Origin: Streptococcus sp. 29887
GTDB lineage: Bacteria; Bacillota; Bacilli; Lactobacillales; Streptococcaceae
Direction of reading: 5' to 3'
Length of the DNA stretch: 64,000 nucleotides
Assembly: GCF_032595075.1 (NCBI RefSeq)
Contig: NZ_CP118735.1
Span: forward strand, 1,888,001-1,952,000
Part shown: positions 56,419-64,000 of the stretch, piece by piece
Layout of the letters: each line of letters begins with the position of its first letter
Numbering within the stretch: position 1 is the stretch's first letter
Notes under the pieces: model-generated
What the model was told of the DNA's origin: nothing
Seen by the model: the letters and a program-made list of their open reading frames with translations, nothing else
The model's database searches: none
Made by a program: the position numbers and the translations under genes

Positions 56419-56683
56419 GATATTCTCCTTTTGAAATTCGGTTACAGCAAATAAAAAATTTTTAGCATAACAGACATCGATACGATATCATTATACCATA
56501 TTTGCAGTCCTGCCGTTCATTTTTATTAAGGTCTTTTACTACCAGGCAACGATAGCAGACATAACTGGTTAGACAAGGAAACAGTAAATGAAAAACTAAG
56601 GGAAGATACTTAGACGTATGAATAACTCCATTTCCCTATCTCCAAAATAGTTTGAGCAGGCTACACAAAGACTTTCCAACATA
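56419..56683. other. Spacer between the lipoprotein gene and rbfA, with family 2 repeat
   Basis: No gene seen. It holds the family 2 repeat copy C and the region where the lipoprotein promoter should lie (ATTATA at about 56491-56496, minus-strand TATAAT). Confidence 0.5.
56533..56594. repeat. Miniature inverted-repeat element, family 2 copy C
   Basis: About 62 bases. CTTTTACTACC at the left, AGTAAATGAAAA at the right (imperfect inverse), AGGCAACGATAGCAGACATA and TTAGACAAGG inside, aligning with copy B at 32039. More decayed than copies A and B. Confidence 0.5.
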
Positions 56684-56712
56684 AAAAGCCGAATGTTGCC
56701 ATCCGACTTTCC
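56684..56712 (-). terminator. rbfA terminator
   Basis: Minus strand: AAAGTCGGATG, short loop, CATTCGGCTTTTT with G-U pairs. Confidence 0.75.
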
Positions 56713-56716
56713 TAGC

Positions 56717-57070
56717 TTAATCTTTTTGCTCAAGGGCACGCAACATTTGGTCAATTTTGTTGCCGTACTCAATGGATTGGTCTTTTTCAAAGACCAAATC
56801 AGGAATTTTATAGAGGGTCAGCTTGCGACCTAGTTCTCTCTTAATGGTTCCTGTTGCTTTTTCAAGACCTGTTTGGGCTTTTTGATTGTCAGAAGCCAGG
56901 TTACTCATAATGGTGTAGTAAACCTTGGCCATGGACAAATCGCCGACCATCTGCACATCAGTGATGGTCACTCCTTGTACACGGGGATCGCGAACTTTCT
57001 TTTGCAAAATCTCATTGACTTCGCGCTTGATTTCCATCCCAACACGGTCTGTTCGAAAATGGTTTGCCAT
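56717..57070 (-). CDS. rbfA: Ribosome-binding factor A
   Basis: Helps mature the 5' end of 16S rRNA and 30S subunits. 117 residues, KH-type fold with [17 protein letters not shown] and [23 protein letters not shown] in overlapping blocks. The ATG at 57070 is seven bases after AAAGGA; the ATG two codons earlier is too close. It follows infB after a hairpin that may end part of the transcripts. Confidence 0.93.
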   Translation of the reverse strand: MANHFRTDRVGMEIKREVNEILQKKVRDPRVQGVTITDVQMVGDLSMAKVYYTIMSNLASDNQKAQTGLEKATGTIKRELGRKLTLYKIPDLVFEKDQSIEYGNKIDQMLRALEQKD

Positions 57071-57096
57071 AGTCATTCCTTTCTTAGATGATAGAA

Positions 57097-57116
57097 AAGC
57101 TGAGTTTCCTCAGCTT
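57097..57116 (-). terminator. Hairpin between infB and rbfA
   Basis: AAGCTGAG, 4-base loop, CTCAGCTT, then TTCT in minus-strand sense; a weak or partial terminator. Confidence 0.55.
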
Positions 57117-57191
57117 AACATTGTTTCATAAGAGGGCATCGGTAAAACAAATATCTCAGTTCCCTTGACACCCTTGCTTTTTAAAAAGCTC

Positions 57192-59984
57192 TTATTTCTT
57201 AATTTCTTCCATGATGTAGGCTTCGATGGTATCATCTACACGGATGTCGTTGTAGTTTTCAATCATCAAACCACCTTCTTGGGCATTTCCGACTTCTTTC
57301 ACGTCATCTTTGTAACGCTTCAAGCTTGCCAATTTACCGTCGAAGATCACAACGCCGTCACGGATGACACGGACACTTGAGTCACGGGTAACCTTACCAC
57401 GTACGACCATAAATCCACCGATAGTACCAATTTTAGATACCTTGAAGGTTTCACGGATGACTGCTTCACCGATGATTTTTTCTTCGTACTCAGGATCCAA
57501 CATCCCTTTCATAGCATCTTCCATCTCTTCAATCACCTTGTAGATGATGCTGTGAAGACGAACTTCTACATCATCCGCTTCCGCTTGATTGCGGGCTTCT
57601 GCTGTTGGACGAACGTTGAAACCAATAACAAGGGCGTTTGATGCTTCTGCAAGAGTAATATCTGACTCGTTGATGGCACCAACTGCTGAGTGAACGATAT
57701 TAACACGCACACCTTCCACTTCAATTTTTTGAAGGGATGAAGCAAGTGCTTCAACAGAACCTTGTACGTCAGCTTTGATGATCACATTAACTGACTTAAC
57801 TTCACCTGCTTTAAGAGTGTCAAAGAGGTTTTCAAGGCTAACACGTTGGGTAGCTTGACGCTGTTTGAGAAGTGCACGTTTGGCACGCTCTTCACCAGCT
57901 GCACGCGCAGATTTTTCATCTTCGTAAACCGCGAAATGATCACCAGCCATTGGTGTTTCATTCAAACCAGTGATCGAAATTGGTGTTGATGGACCAGCAA
58001 CCTTAACACGACGACCAAGGTCATTTGTCATAGCACGAACGCGACCGAAGGTATTTCCGACAACGATTGGGTCTTGAACATTCAGTGTTCCTTGTTGAAC
58101 AAGAAGGGTTGCGACAGCACCTTTACCTTTATCCAAATGCGCTTCGATAACCGTACCGATGGCACGAACTGTAGGGTCAGCCTTGAGTTCTTGGATTTCA
58201 GCTACAAGAAGAACCGTTTCCAACAATTCATCGATATTTTGGTTGAATTTGGCAGAAATTTCTACGAACTCAGACTCACCGCCCCAAGCAGTTGAGATAA
58301 CACCATGTTCAGCCAATTCACCGATGACACGCTCTGGGTTTGCACCTGGTTTGTCAATCTTGTTGATAGCAACAATGATTGGAACGTTGGCCGCTTTTGA
58401 GTGGTTGATCGCCTCGATGGTCTGTGGCATAACACCGTCATCTGCTGCAACGACCAAGATGGTCAAGTCGGTAACAGAGGCACCACGAGCACGCATAGAT
58501 GTAAAGGCAGCGTGTCCAGGCGTATCCAAGAAGGTAATCTTCTTGCCGTTTTCTTCAATTTGGTAGGCACCGATATGCTGGGTGATCCCTCCCGCTTCGC
58601 CTGTTGCGACACGAGAATTACGAAGAGTATCCAAAAGCGTTGTCTTACCATGGTCAACGTGACCCATGATGGTCACAACAGGTGGACGCTCCACCATTTC
58701 CTCTTCATTGAGGTAGCCTTCTTCGACAAAGAAACGTTCGATATCGGCATTGTCGACCTCTACTTTTTCTTTGGCTTCAATTCCATAATCAACCATTAGG
58801 AGTTCAATGGTATCGCCATCAAGAGATTGGTTCTGCGTTGCCATGACACCCATGAGGAAGAGTTTCTTGACGATTTCAGCAGGCTCACGCTTGATCCGTT
58901 TTGCAATTTCTGCAACGGTCATACCAGCCGTATATTCAAATTCAGTTGGCAATTCATGGAACTTGCGTTCGGTTGCTGGTTTAGCAGGCTGGTTATTCTT
59001 GCCTTTTTTATTTTTCTTGTTGTTATTCCAGTTACTATTTCTTTGATTTCTCACTTGATTTTGACTATTTCGATTTCTTTGTTGTTTCCGTGGACCATCT
59101 TCTTCGTCACTATTAAAGTCACGCTTCTTGTCTGGTCGAGCTTGTTTCTTACGACGGGTATCTAGAGCACTTTCTGCAACTTTCTCAGGTACCGCTGCGA
59201 CTGGTGTTGGTTTAACAAATGGCTTGCTTTCAATCACCGGTTCTTCGAACTTGATTTCCTTAGGCTTTTTCGGTTGCTTTTTAGCCTCCTGAGCCTGACG
59301 GAAACGTTCTTCGCTGGTACGAGCGTATTCTGCATTTTGCTCTGCTTTTAAGGCTGCTGCACGCGCTTTGAAGTCAATCTTAGGAGCTGCTGGTTTTGCA
59401 ACCTCTTTTTGCTCAAAACGTGCTGATTGAGTAGAACGGTTGTCTTGACGACGATTGTCACGATTATCGTAACGGTCACCAAAACGATTGTCCTTACGCT
59501 TGTCTGAACCCTGCTCACGTCTGTTATCACGACGCTCATTGCGTTCATTACTTGGACGGCCTTGGCCTTGCTGACGGTTTTCACGACGGTCTTGACCATG
59601 TTTATTTTGTCCACCTTTACCTTGAGCACGTTTGGCTGCCTGCTCCTTGGCACGCGCTTCACGTTCTGCCTTAAAGTTACGGCTCTGAGGGCGGTGAGGT
59701 GCTGCTGGAGCAACTACCTTAGGTTCTTCCTTGTTAGCCGGTACTTCTTCCTTCACCACTGGAGCCTTGCTTCCAGTCGGTTTCTCAACAGACTGGACTT
59801 TCTCAACCGGTTTTTGAGCTTCTGCTTTCTTAGTAAAGCTGTCAGCCAAACGTTTGGCACTTGCTTCATCTACACTTGAAGCATGGCTTTTGACTTCAAA
59901 ACCCAATTCTTGAGCCTTAGCAACAACTTCCTTACTGCTTACGCCTAATTCTCGGGCAATTTCATTCAATCTCTTCTTAGACAA
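57192..59984 (-). CDS. infB: Translation initiation factor IF-2
   Basis: GTPase that brings fMet-tRNA to the 30S subunit. 930 residues. N-terminal IF2_N helices ([20 protein letters not shown]), a long charged low-complexity region rich in Arg, Asn, Asp and Gln (about 85-370), a second IF2_N module ([20 protein letters not shown]), the G domain with GHVDHGKTT at about 441-449 and NKID, then the C-terminal IF2 domains. The start is a TTG at 59984 with GGAGG nine bases upstream. Part of the rimP-nusA-ylxR-L7Ae-infB operon. Confidence 0.96.
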   Translation of the reverse strand: MSKKRLNEIARELGVSSKEVVAKAQELGFEVKSHASSVDEASAKRLADSFTKKAEAQKPVEKVQSVEKPTGSKAPVVKEEVPANKEEPKVVAPAAPHRPQSRNFKAEREARAKEQAAKRAQGKGGQNKHGQDRRENRQQGQGRPSNERNERRDNRREQGSDKRKDNRFGDRYDNRDNRRQDNRSTQSARFEQKEVAKPAAPKIDFKARAAALKAEQNAEYARTSEERFRQAQEAKKQPKKPKEIKFEEPVIESKPFVKPTPVAAVPEKVAESALDTRRKKQARPDKKRDFNSDEEDGPRKQQRNRNSQNQVRNQRNSNWNNNKKNKKGKNNQPAKPATERKFHELPTEFEYTAGMTVAEIAKRIKREPAEIVKKLFLMGVMATQNQSLDGDTIELLMVDYGIEAKEKVEVDNADIERFFVEEGYLNEEEMVERPPVVTIMGHVDHGKTTLLDTLRNSRVATGEAGGITQHIGAYQIEENGKKITFLDTPGHAAFTSMRARGASVTDLTILVVAADDGVMPQTIEAINHSKAANVPIIVAINKIDKPGANPERVIGELAEHGVISTAWGGESEFVEISAKFNQNIDELLETVLLVAEIQELKADPTVRAIGTVIEAHLDKGKGAVATLLVQQGTLNVQDPIVVGNTFGRVRAMTNDLGRRVKVAGPSTPISITGLNETPMAGDHFAVYEDEKSARAAGEERAKRALLKQRQATQRVSLENLFDTLKAGEVKSVNVIIKADVQGSVEALASSLQKIEVEGVRVNIVHSAVGAINESDITLAEASNALVIGFNVRPTAEARNQAEADDVEVRLHSIIYKVIEEMEDAMKGMLDPEYEEKIIGEAVIRETFKVSKIGTIGGFMVVRGKVTRDSSVRVIRDGVVIFDGKLASLKRYKDDVKEVGNAQEGGLMIENYNDIRVDDTIEAYIMEEIKK

Positions 59985-60001
59985 TGCCTTGTCCTCCTGT
60001 T

Positions 60002-60310
60002 CTATTCCATAATAGACCTCATCTTCTTTGTAAATCCAGCGTCTGTCACTGCAAGAACTTTTCTAGCCTTGCCGACAGCTGCACTCAATTCCAGTGTTGA
60101 AAACACTGTTACAACTTCTACTTGATAGGTATGACTTTTATCTGTTACTTTTTTACTTAAATTTCCAGCAGCATCATTAGCTAAATAAACCAATTTTGCC
60201 TGCTTTTTTTGGATGGCTTCAACAACCAAGTCTTCGCCTGAAACCAAGCGGCCTGCTCGTTGGGCCAAGCCCAATAAATTTAAGATTTTCTGTTTCTTAT
60301 TCCAGTCCAA
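60002..60310 (-). CDS. L7Ae-family ribosomal-like RNA-binding protein (YlxQ-like)
   Basis: 102 residues of the L7Ae/L30e family, the small kink-turn-binding proteins. [24 protein letters not shown] in overlapping blocks and [17 protein letters not shown] are typical. Function in streptococci is unknown. I choose a TTG at 60310, five bases after AGGAG within the end of ylxR; the frame is open 12 codons further upstream, inside ylxR. The start overlaps ylxR by 14 bases. Confidence 0.85.
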   Translation of the reverse strand: MDWNKKQKILNLLGLAQRAGRLVSGEDLVVEAIQKKQAKLVYLANDAAGNLSKKVTDKSHTYQVEVVTVFSTLELSAAVGKARKVLAVTDAGFTKKMRSIME

Positions 60311-60593
60311 GCTCTCTCCTCTTGACCTTGTGATCAACATAGGCAATCAATTCATCATAGAACTCTTCAGCCACTTCCATGCTAAAGGAACGATCGAAGA
60401 CCCGACGTTTTTTAGCTTGAGCAGCTTCCTCATTGTCCAATTTGATATAGGCACCACGACCGTTTGCCTTGCCTGTTGGATCGATAAATACTTGACCTTC
60501 TTTATTTTTTACAATACGGAGCAAATCCCGTTTGTCGATGATTTCACCGGACACCACAGACTTGCGCAAGGGTATTTTTCTAGCTTTTGCCAT
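60297..60593 (-). CDS. ylxR: YlxR-family protein (DUF448)
   Basis: 98 residues: [13 protein letters not shown] and the signature [13 protein letters not shown]. Known YlxR is a nucleic-acid-binding protein; in Clostridioides/Bacillus work it has been tied to RNase P regulation, so the role here is uncertain. It lies between nusA and the L7Ae-like gene in the usual order. Confidence 0.88.
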   Translation of the reverse strand: MAKARKIPLRKSVVSGEIIDKRDLLRIVKNKEGQVFIDPTGKANGRGAYIKLDNEEAAQAKKRRVFDRSFSMEVAEEFYDELIAYVDHKVKRRELGLE

Positions 60594-60609
60594 GGTTGCT
60601 CCTTTTGCC

Positions 60610-61752
60610 TTATTCTTGTTCTTCTGCGACTTCTTCTACTAGCTCTTCTGTCGCATACTGTTCAGCTTCAAAGGCTTCGTATTCTGATGCTGACTTGATG
60701 TCGATGCGGAATCCTGTCAAATGGGCTGCCAAACGAACGTTTTGTCCACGACGACCGATTGCTAATGACAATTTATCATCTGGCACAACGACTGTAGCGT
60801 GCTTGCCATCTTCCGTGTCAAACAATACTTGGTCAACTTCTGCAGGTGCGAGAGCATTGTAGATAAATTCCGCTTCATCAGCTACCCACTCGATAACATC
60901 AATATTTTCCTCAGTAGGAATCATTCGGTCATTCTTAGCGTCGTAACGAGCTGGGTGGAATTTGCTCGTGATTTTCTTGATATTTGAACCACCACGACCA
61001 ACGATCGTACCGATAGCATCCACGTTTGGATTGTGGCTACGAACAGCAACTTTTGTACGGTCACCTGCTTCACGAGCAACACTCATGATCTCAACAGTCC
61101 CATCATACACTTCAGAAATTTCCTGCTCCATGAGACGTTTGATCATTTCTGGATGGCTACGGCTGACAAATACGTTAACCCCACGACCGTTGTCTTCTAC
61201 CTTGTAGACATAGACTTCAATGCGGTCATGTGATTGGAAAACTTCTCCTGGAATTTGGTCCTGTTTTGACAACTGGGCTTCAATGCTACCAAGGTTAACA
61301 TAGATAAAGCGATTGTCAAAACGCTCAACCGTACCAGACATGATTTCATTCTCATGTTGCTTGTAGGTATTAAAGGTAATGGCACGCTTTTGCTTGCGCA
61401 TTTTTTCCATGATGGTTTGCTTAGCTGATTGGGCAGCTACGCGACCAAATTCTGCCGGATCTTCTGGGAATTTGATTTTATCACCCATTTCATAGGCAGT
61501 TGAGATGGCCAAGGCATCCTTGAGGCTGATTTCCAAACGGCTATCAAAGACCTCATCCACTACTTCACGGACAGTATATACGTGGAAATCAGCCTTCTTC
61601 TCGTCAAACTCGATAACTGCTGACTCAGCTTGTCCATAGCGGCGCTTATAAGCAGAACGAAGTGATTCTGTCACTGCATCAATAATATCCGCCTTGTTAA
61701 TACCCATGTCTTCCTCTAAAATACGGAAGGCTTCTAGCATTTCTCTACTCAT
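60610..61752 (-). CDS. nusA: Transcription termination/antitermination factor NusA
   Basis: Binds RNA polymerase and affects pausing and termination. 380 residues: N-terminal polymerase-binding domain (1-130), S1 domain (about 131-200, [18 protein letters not shown]), two KH domains ([14 protein letters not shown] and [13 protein letters not shown]), and an acidic tail VEEVAEEQE. No extra C-terminal acidic repeats as in E. coli, normal for Firmicutes. Second gene of the rimP operon. Confidence 0.96.
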   Translation of the reverse strand: MSREMLEAFRILEEDMGINKADIIDAVTESLRSAYKRRYGQAESAVIEFDEKKADFHVYTVREVVDEVFDSRLEISLKDALAISTAYEMGDKIKFPEDPAEFGRVAAQSAKQTIMEKMRKQKRAITFNTYKQHENEIMSGTVERFDNRFIYVNLGSIEAQLSKQDQIPGEVFQSHDRIEVYVYKVEDNGRGVNVFVSRSHPEMIKRLMEQEISEVYDGTVEIMSVAREAGDRTKVAVRSHNPNVDAIGTIVGRGGSNIKKITSKFHPARYDAKNDRMIPTEENIDVIEWVADEAEFIYNALAPAEVDQVLFDTEDGKHATVVVPDDKLSLAIGRRGQNVRLAAHLTGFRIDIKSASEYEAFEAEQYATEELVEEVAEEQE

Positions 61753-61791
61753 CTTGATTTCCTTTTGATGTCAAAAGGTCCTTTCTTACAC

Positions 61792-62262
61792 TTAAATTTT
61801 AACGGCCAAACGTGCCTTAGCTACTGTCGAATATGGAATGGTCACTTCTTTTTTACGGGTCTTGTCCATGTACTCCATGACCAAATCTGTACCATCGAAA
61901 GACAGAAGAGTTCCTTCAAAAACCTTAACCTTGTCAATAGCCTGATAGAGCTTGACATGGATGTACTTCCCAACAGCCTGGGCAACTGCATCTGCTGTCT
62001 TCAAGGGACGTTCCAGACCTGGACTGGTTACCTCAAGCATATACTGCTCTGGGAAAGGATCCGGATGAATGGTGTCCAAGAGTGGACTAATGACTTCTGA
62101 TAAATCTGCCGTATCTTGAAGGGAAATCCCCCCTTCCTTATCAATGAAAATAGACAGGACATAGTCACCACCCATTTTGCCATATTCCACATCTACCAAC
62201 TCATAGGGAGCCTGGATAGCTGGTGCAATGGTAGCCGTGACTAAATCAACAATTGATGACAT
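61792..62262 (-). CDS. rimP: Ribosome maturation factor RimP
   Basis: 30S assembly factor. 156 residues with [19 protein letters not shown] and [14 protein letters not shown], then a C-terminal Sm-like domain ([16 protein letters not shown]). The ATG at 62262 is five bases after AAGGAGG; a GTG two codons upstream overlaps that site. Leads the rimP-nusA-ylxR-L7Ae-infB operon. Confidence 0.94.
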   Translation of the reverse strand: MSSIVDLVTATIAPAIQAPYELVDVEYGKMGGDYVLSIFIDKEGGISLQDTADLSEVISPLLDTIHPDPFPEQYMLEVTSPGLERPLKTADAVAQAVGKYIHVKLYQAIDKVKVFEGTLLSFDGTDLVMEYMDKTRKKEVTIPYSTVAKARLAVKI

Positions 62263-62311
62263 AGGCACCTCCTTTTACAATTCTAATCTGCAACAATTTG
62301 CATACAGGGAA

Positions 62312-62338
62312 AGGGTTGACTGACGTCAACCCCCTTTT
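62312..62338 (-). promoter_or_regulatory. Strong hairpin at the 5' end of the rimP-nusA transcript
   Basis: AAAGGGTTGAC, 4-base loop, GTCAACCC on the plus strand, extended by CCTTT. It lies about 12 bases downstream of the probable start point. There are only three T after it in minus-strand sense, so it is more likely a stabiliser or a protein/RNAP contact than a full terminator. Confidence 0.5.
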
Positions 62339-62357
62339 CTCTTTATTTCTACTCTGT

Positions 62358-62386
62358 ATTCTACCACAATTTCGAACTCCTGTAAA
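62358..62386 (-). promoter_or_regulatory. Promoter of the rimP-nusA-infB operon
   Basis: Minus strand: TTTACA (62381-62386), 17-base spacer, TAGAAT (62358-62363). Confidence 0.68.
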
Positions 62387-62434
62387 GGAAAACGATAAGG
62401 ATCGAAATTGTAAACGTTACCTATCTCATCACAT

Positions 62435-62466
62435 AAAAATAAGGAGCCCAAATGGATTCCTTATTT
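62435..62466 (-). terminator. trmB terminator
   Basis: Minus strand: AATAAGGA, loop with inner CCA/TGG pairs, TCCTTATTTTT, just after the trmB stop. Confidence 0.78.
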
Positions 62467-62476
62467 ACTATTCTCA

Positions 62477-63112
62477 CTAAAATCTTGCTTCCACACGATA
62501 GATGACCTGGCCCTTGTTTGAGAATTTCTCCTCGTACTCCGTCATGACATTACCTTCCAAGCCATCTGCATGAAGGTCTAACCAGACCTGCTTCAAGACC
62601 ATACCGTATTGGGAAAAACTAGCCAAACTATATTCAAATAGACCACGGTTGTCCGTCTTGAAATGAATTTCACCATTTTCAGGCAGAATTTCCTTATAGG
62701 TATCCAAGAAAGACTTGTAGGTCAAGCGACGTTTCTCATGACGTTTCTTGGGCCATGGATCAGAAAAATTTAGATAGAGCTGATCAATTTCTGCTGGGGC
62801 AAAATAGTTGGTCAAGCTAGATCCATCAACCTGTAAGAGTTTGATATTTGGTAGACCTGCTTCAAGCACTCGGTCCAAGGCATAGCTCAAGACCGTCATC
62901 TGAATATCAATACCAATATAGTTGATATCTGGATTTTGCGCAGCCATACCAGTGACAAATCGACCTTTACCAGATCCAACCTCAATATGAATGGGATTAT
63001 CATTCCCGAAAATTTCTGCCCATTTCCCCTTACACTCCTCTGGATTGGAGATAACATACTGAGGATTATTTGCTAAGAGCTCACTGGCTCCCTTACGATT
63101 TCTAACTCTCAT
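62477..63112 (-). CDS. trmB: tRNA (guanine-N7-)-methyltransferase TrmB
   Basis: Makes m7G46 in tRNA variable loops with S-adenosylmethionine. 211 residues of the Rossmann-type methyltransferase fold: [13 protein letters not shown] (SAM loop) and [18 protein letters not shown], the TrmB signature. The ATG overlaps the ccrZ stop by 4 bases. The ccrZ-trmB-rimP order is also seen in pneumococcus. Confidence 0.95.
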   Translation of the reverse strand: MRVRNRKGASELLANNPQYVISNPEECKGKWAEIFGNDNPIHIEVGSGKGRFVTGMAAQNPDINYIGIDIQMTVLSYALDRVLEAGLPNIKLLQVDGSSLTNYFAPAEIDQLYLNFSDPWPKKRHEKRRLTYKSFLDTYKEILPENGEIHFKTDNRGLFEYSLASFSQYGMVLKQVWLDLHADGLEGNVMTEYEEKFSNKGQVIYRVEARF

Positions 63113-63903
63113 ACTTCCCTATAAAAACTCTGACGGAATTGACGCAGAGCGTAAATTTCTCTATTAGCTGCCAAGGTGTTGTAACTTTCAACATGCTTGG
63201 CAATTTGATTGAGGTAGGCCAATTGACCATACCAATAAATCTTATTCAAGACGGTTTGATTATACTTGTAGCCATAAGCACGAAGCCACTCTTCCCAAGC
63301 CTGACGTGGAATGTAGTGGGTCAAAATATAGGCCACATCAACCATACGATCGGTCACACAGGCTGTTTCCCAGTCCGTCAAATAAATGAAACCTGAAGTT
63401 GTTTCAACCCAGTTGCTGTGGTGCAAATCACCATGCACAAAGGTTGCTAGCTCCTGACGGAACCTCGGCAGATTGTTCAACAAATCCTGACAAACCGATT
63501 GTAAGTAAGAATTTTGAAGTAAAATAGGTGGTACTTCATCCTGCCAACGACGAACCAAATCCTTAGGCTCTAGATAGGTATAATTCATTTGCAAGGCCTG
63601 ATTGAGCAAGATGCGCGAAAAATGCATCCGCACTAAAATTTGGCGAACCTGCTTACTGGTCATATCCTGACGCTCCAAGGTACGACCATTGAGCCATTCC
63701 TGCTCCACACGGTGACCCATTCCTACCTCCCGATTTGCCGACAAAACAGGCGGTGTAATTTGTTCGCGAGCCAGTGCAGACACGATAGGAGGCATTTCAT
63801 ACTTTACAAAGACTTGCGTTCCGTCTGACCGTAGGCCCTTAAACGCTTTGCCACTATTTCCTGCAATAGACTGTAACTGTAGCCCACTGGTATCAAACTG
63901 CAT
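63109..63903 (-). CDS. ccrZ: CcrZ-like cell-cycle regulator (phosphotransferase/choline-kinase fold)
   Basis: 264 residues of the aminoglycoside/choline-kinase fold. The catalytic Brenner motif is [11 protein letters not shown] and the metal Asp lies in [10 protein letters not shown]. In pneumococcus the gene in this position, next to trmB, is CcrZ, which works with FtsZ and DnaA to time replication; its small-molecule substrate may be a ribose-type sugar. Assigning CcrZ here rests on synteny and fold. Promoter directly upstream. Confidence 0.85.
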   Translation of the reverse strand: MQFDTSGLQLQSIAGNSGKAFKGLRSDGTQVFVKYEMPPIVSALAREQITPPVLSANREVGMGHRVEQEWLNGRTLERQDMTSKQVRQILVRMHFSRILLNQALQMNYTYLEPKDLVRRWQDEVPPILLQNSYLQSVCQDLLNNLPRFRQELATFVHGDLHHSNWVETTSGFIYLTDWETACVTDRMVDVAYILTHYIPRQAWEEWLRAYGYKYNQTVLNKIYWYGQLAYLNQIAKHVESYNTLAANREIYALRQFRQSFYREV

Positions 63904-63931
63904 GCCTTACCTCCATTAAAAATTCCTTACT

Positions 63932-63960
63932 ATTTTACTAATTTTCATCTATTTAGTCAA
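63932..63960 (-). promoter_or_regulatory. Promoter of ccrZ-trmB
   Basis: Minus strand: TTGACT (63955-63960), 17-base spacer, TAAAAT (63932-63937), followed by GGAGG before the ccrZ ATG. Confidence 0.72.
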
Positions 63961-64000
63961 TCAATTTTTTTCAATTTTGCAGGTAAATAGACTTCATGTA

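Overview
The window is a low-GC Firmicute chromosome segment, almost certainly a Streptococcus, and the combination of genes and repeats best fits Streptococcus suis. The species call is inference. The streptococcal evidence is the FabM-FabT-FabH-ACP-FabK-D-G-F-AccB-FabZ-AccC-D-A fatty-acid cluster with FabT boxes, the ManLMN/ManO locus, the ScrK/ScrA/ScrB/ScrR sucrose locus, CcrZ-TrmB, and RUP-like miniature repeats. There is no prophage, CRISPR array, rRNA or tRNA. The content is mostly core housekeeping genes, with one insertion sequence and many small intergenic repeats.

Layout, left to right. 1-5.8 kb: 3' end of metE with metF (methionine synthesis), a 650-base spacer, an NCS2 purine permease with PurR-box-like sites, and a Cof-type HAD phosphatase. 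5.8-7.4 kb: an IS1182-like element sitting in the terminator palindrome of the HAD gene. 7.6-10.8 kb: mannose PTS manLMN and DUF956 gene manO. 10.8-12.5 kb: serS behind a T-box leader, then a PspC-domain gene. 12.6-13.3 kb: a CPBP-family membrane protease. 13.4-24.5 kb: the complete type II fatty-acid gene cluster on the minus strand, with FabT operators at three places. 24.6-28.3 kb: HAD hydrolase, aspartokinase, alr and acpS. 28.4-30.9 kb: secA. 31-36.6 kb: sucrose locus, with scrA and scrK reading left and scrB-scrR reading right from a shared operator region. 36.7-39.2 kb: nusB, an Asp23/Gls24-family gene, efp, and an Xaa-Pro peptidase. 39.3-44.2 kb: uvrA, corA and a DUF1129 membrane protein. 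44.3-45.8 kb: rpsF-ssb-rpsR followed by an unusual terminator-hairpin array. 45.9-53.5 kb: lipoate ligase, a glyoxalase-fold protein and the E1alpha, E1beta, E2 and E3 genes of a pyruvate/acetoin dehydrogenase complex. 53.7-56.4 kb: a TRIC/UPF0126 membrane protein and two lipoproteins. 56.7-63.9 kb: rbfA, infB, the L7Ae-like gene, ylxR, nusA, rimP, trmB and ccrZ.

How the genes fit together: acpS (27.9 kb) activates the acyl carrier protein of the fab cluster. The acc genes supply malonyl-CoA, and FabM/FabK give the streptococcal route to unsaturated and saturated chains. lplA lipoylates the E2 and E3 lipoyl domains encoded beside it. Those two domains are identical in their first 81 residues.

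The most unusual structure is the tandem array at 44279-44714. After the rpsR terminator it has about eight 49-53-base units. Several units contain two hairpins whose stem sequences differ between copies while remaining paired. Three small-repeat families, structured spacers between the dehydrogenase genes, and a pair of related short peptide-like sequences are also worth a second look.
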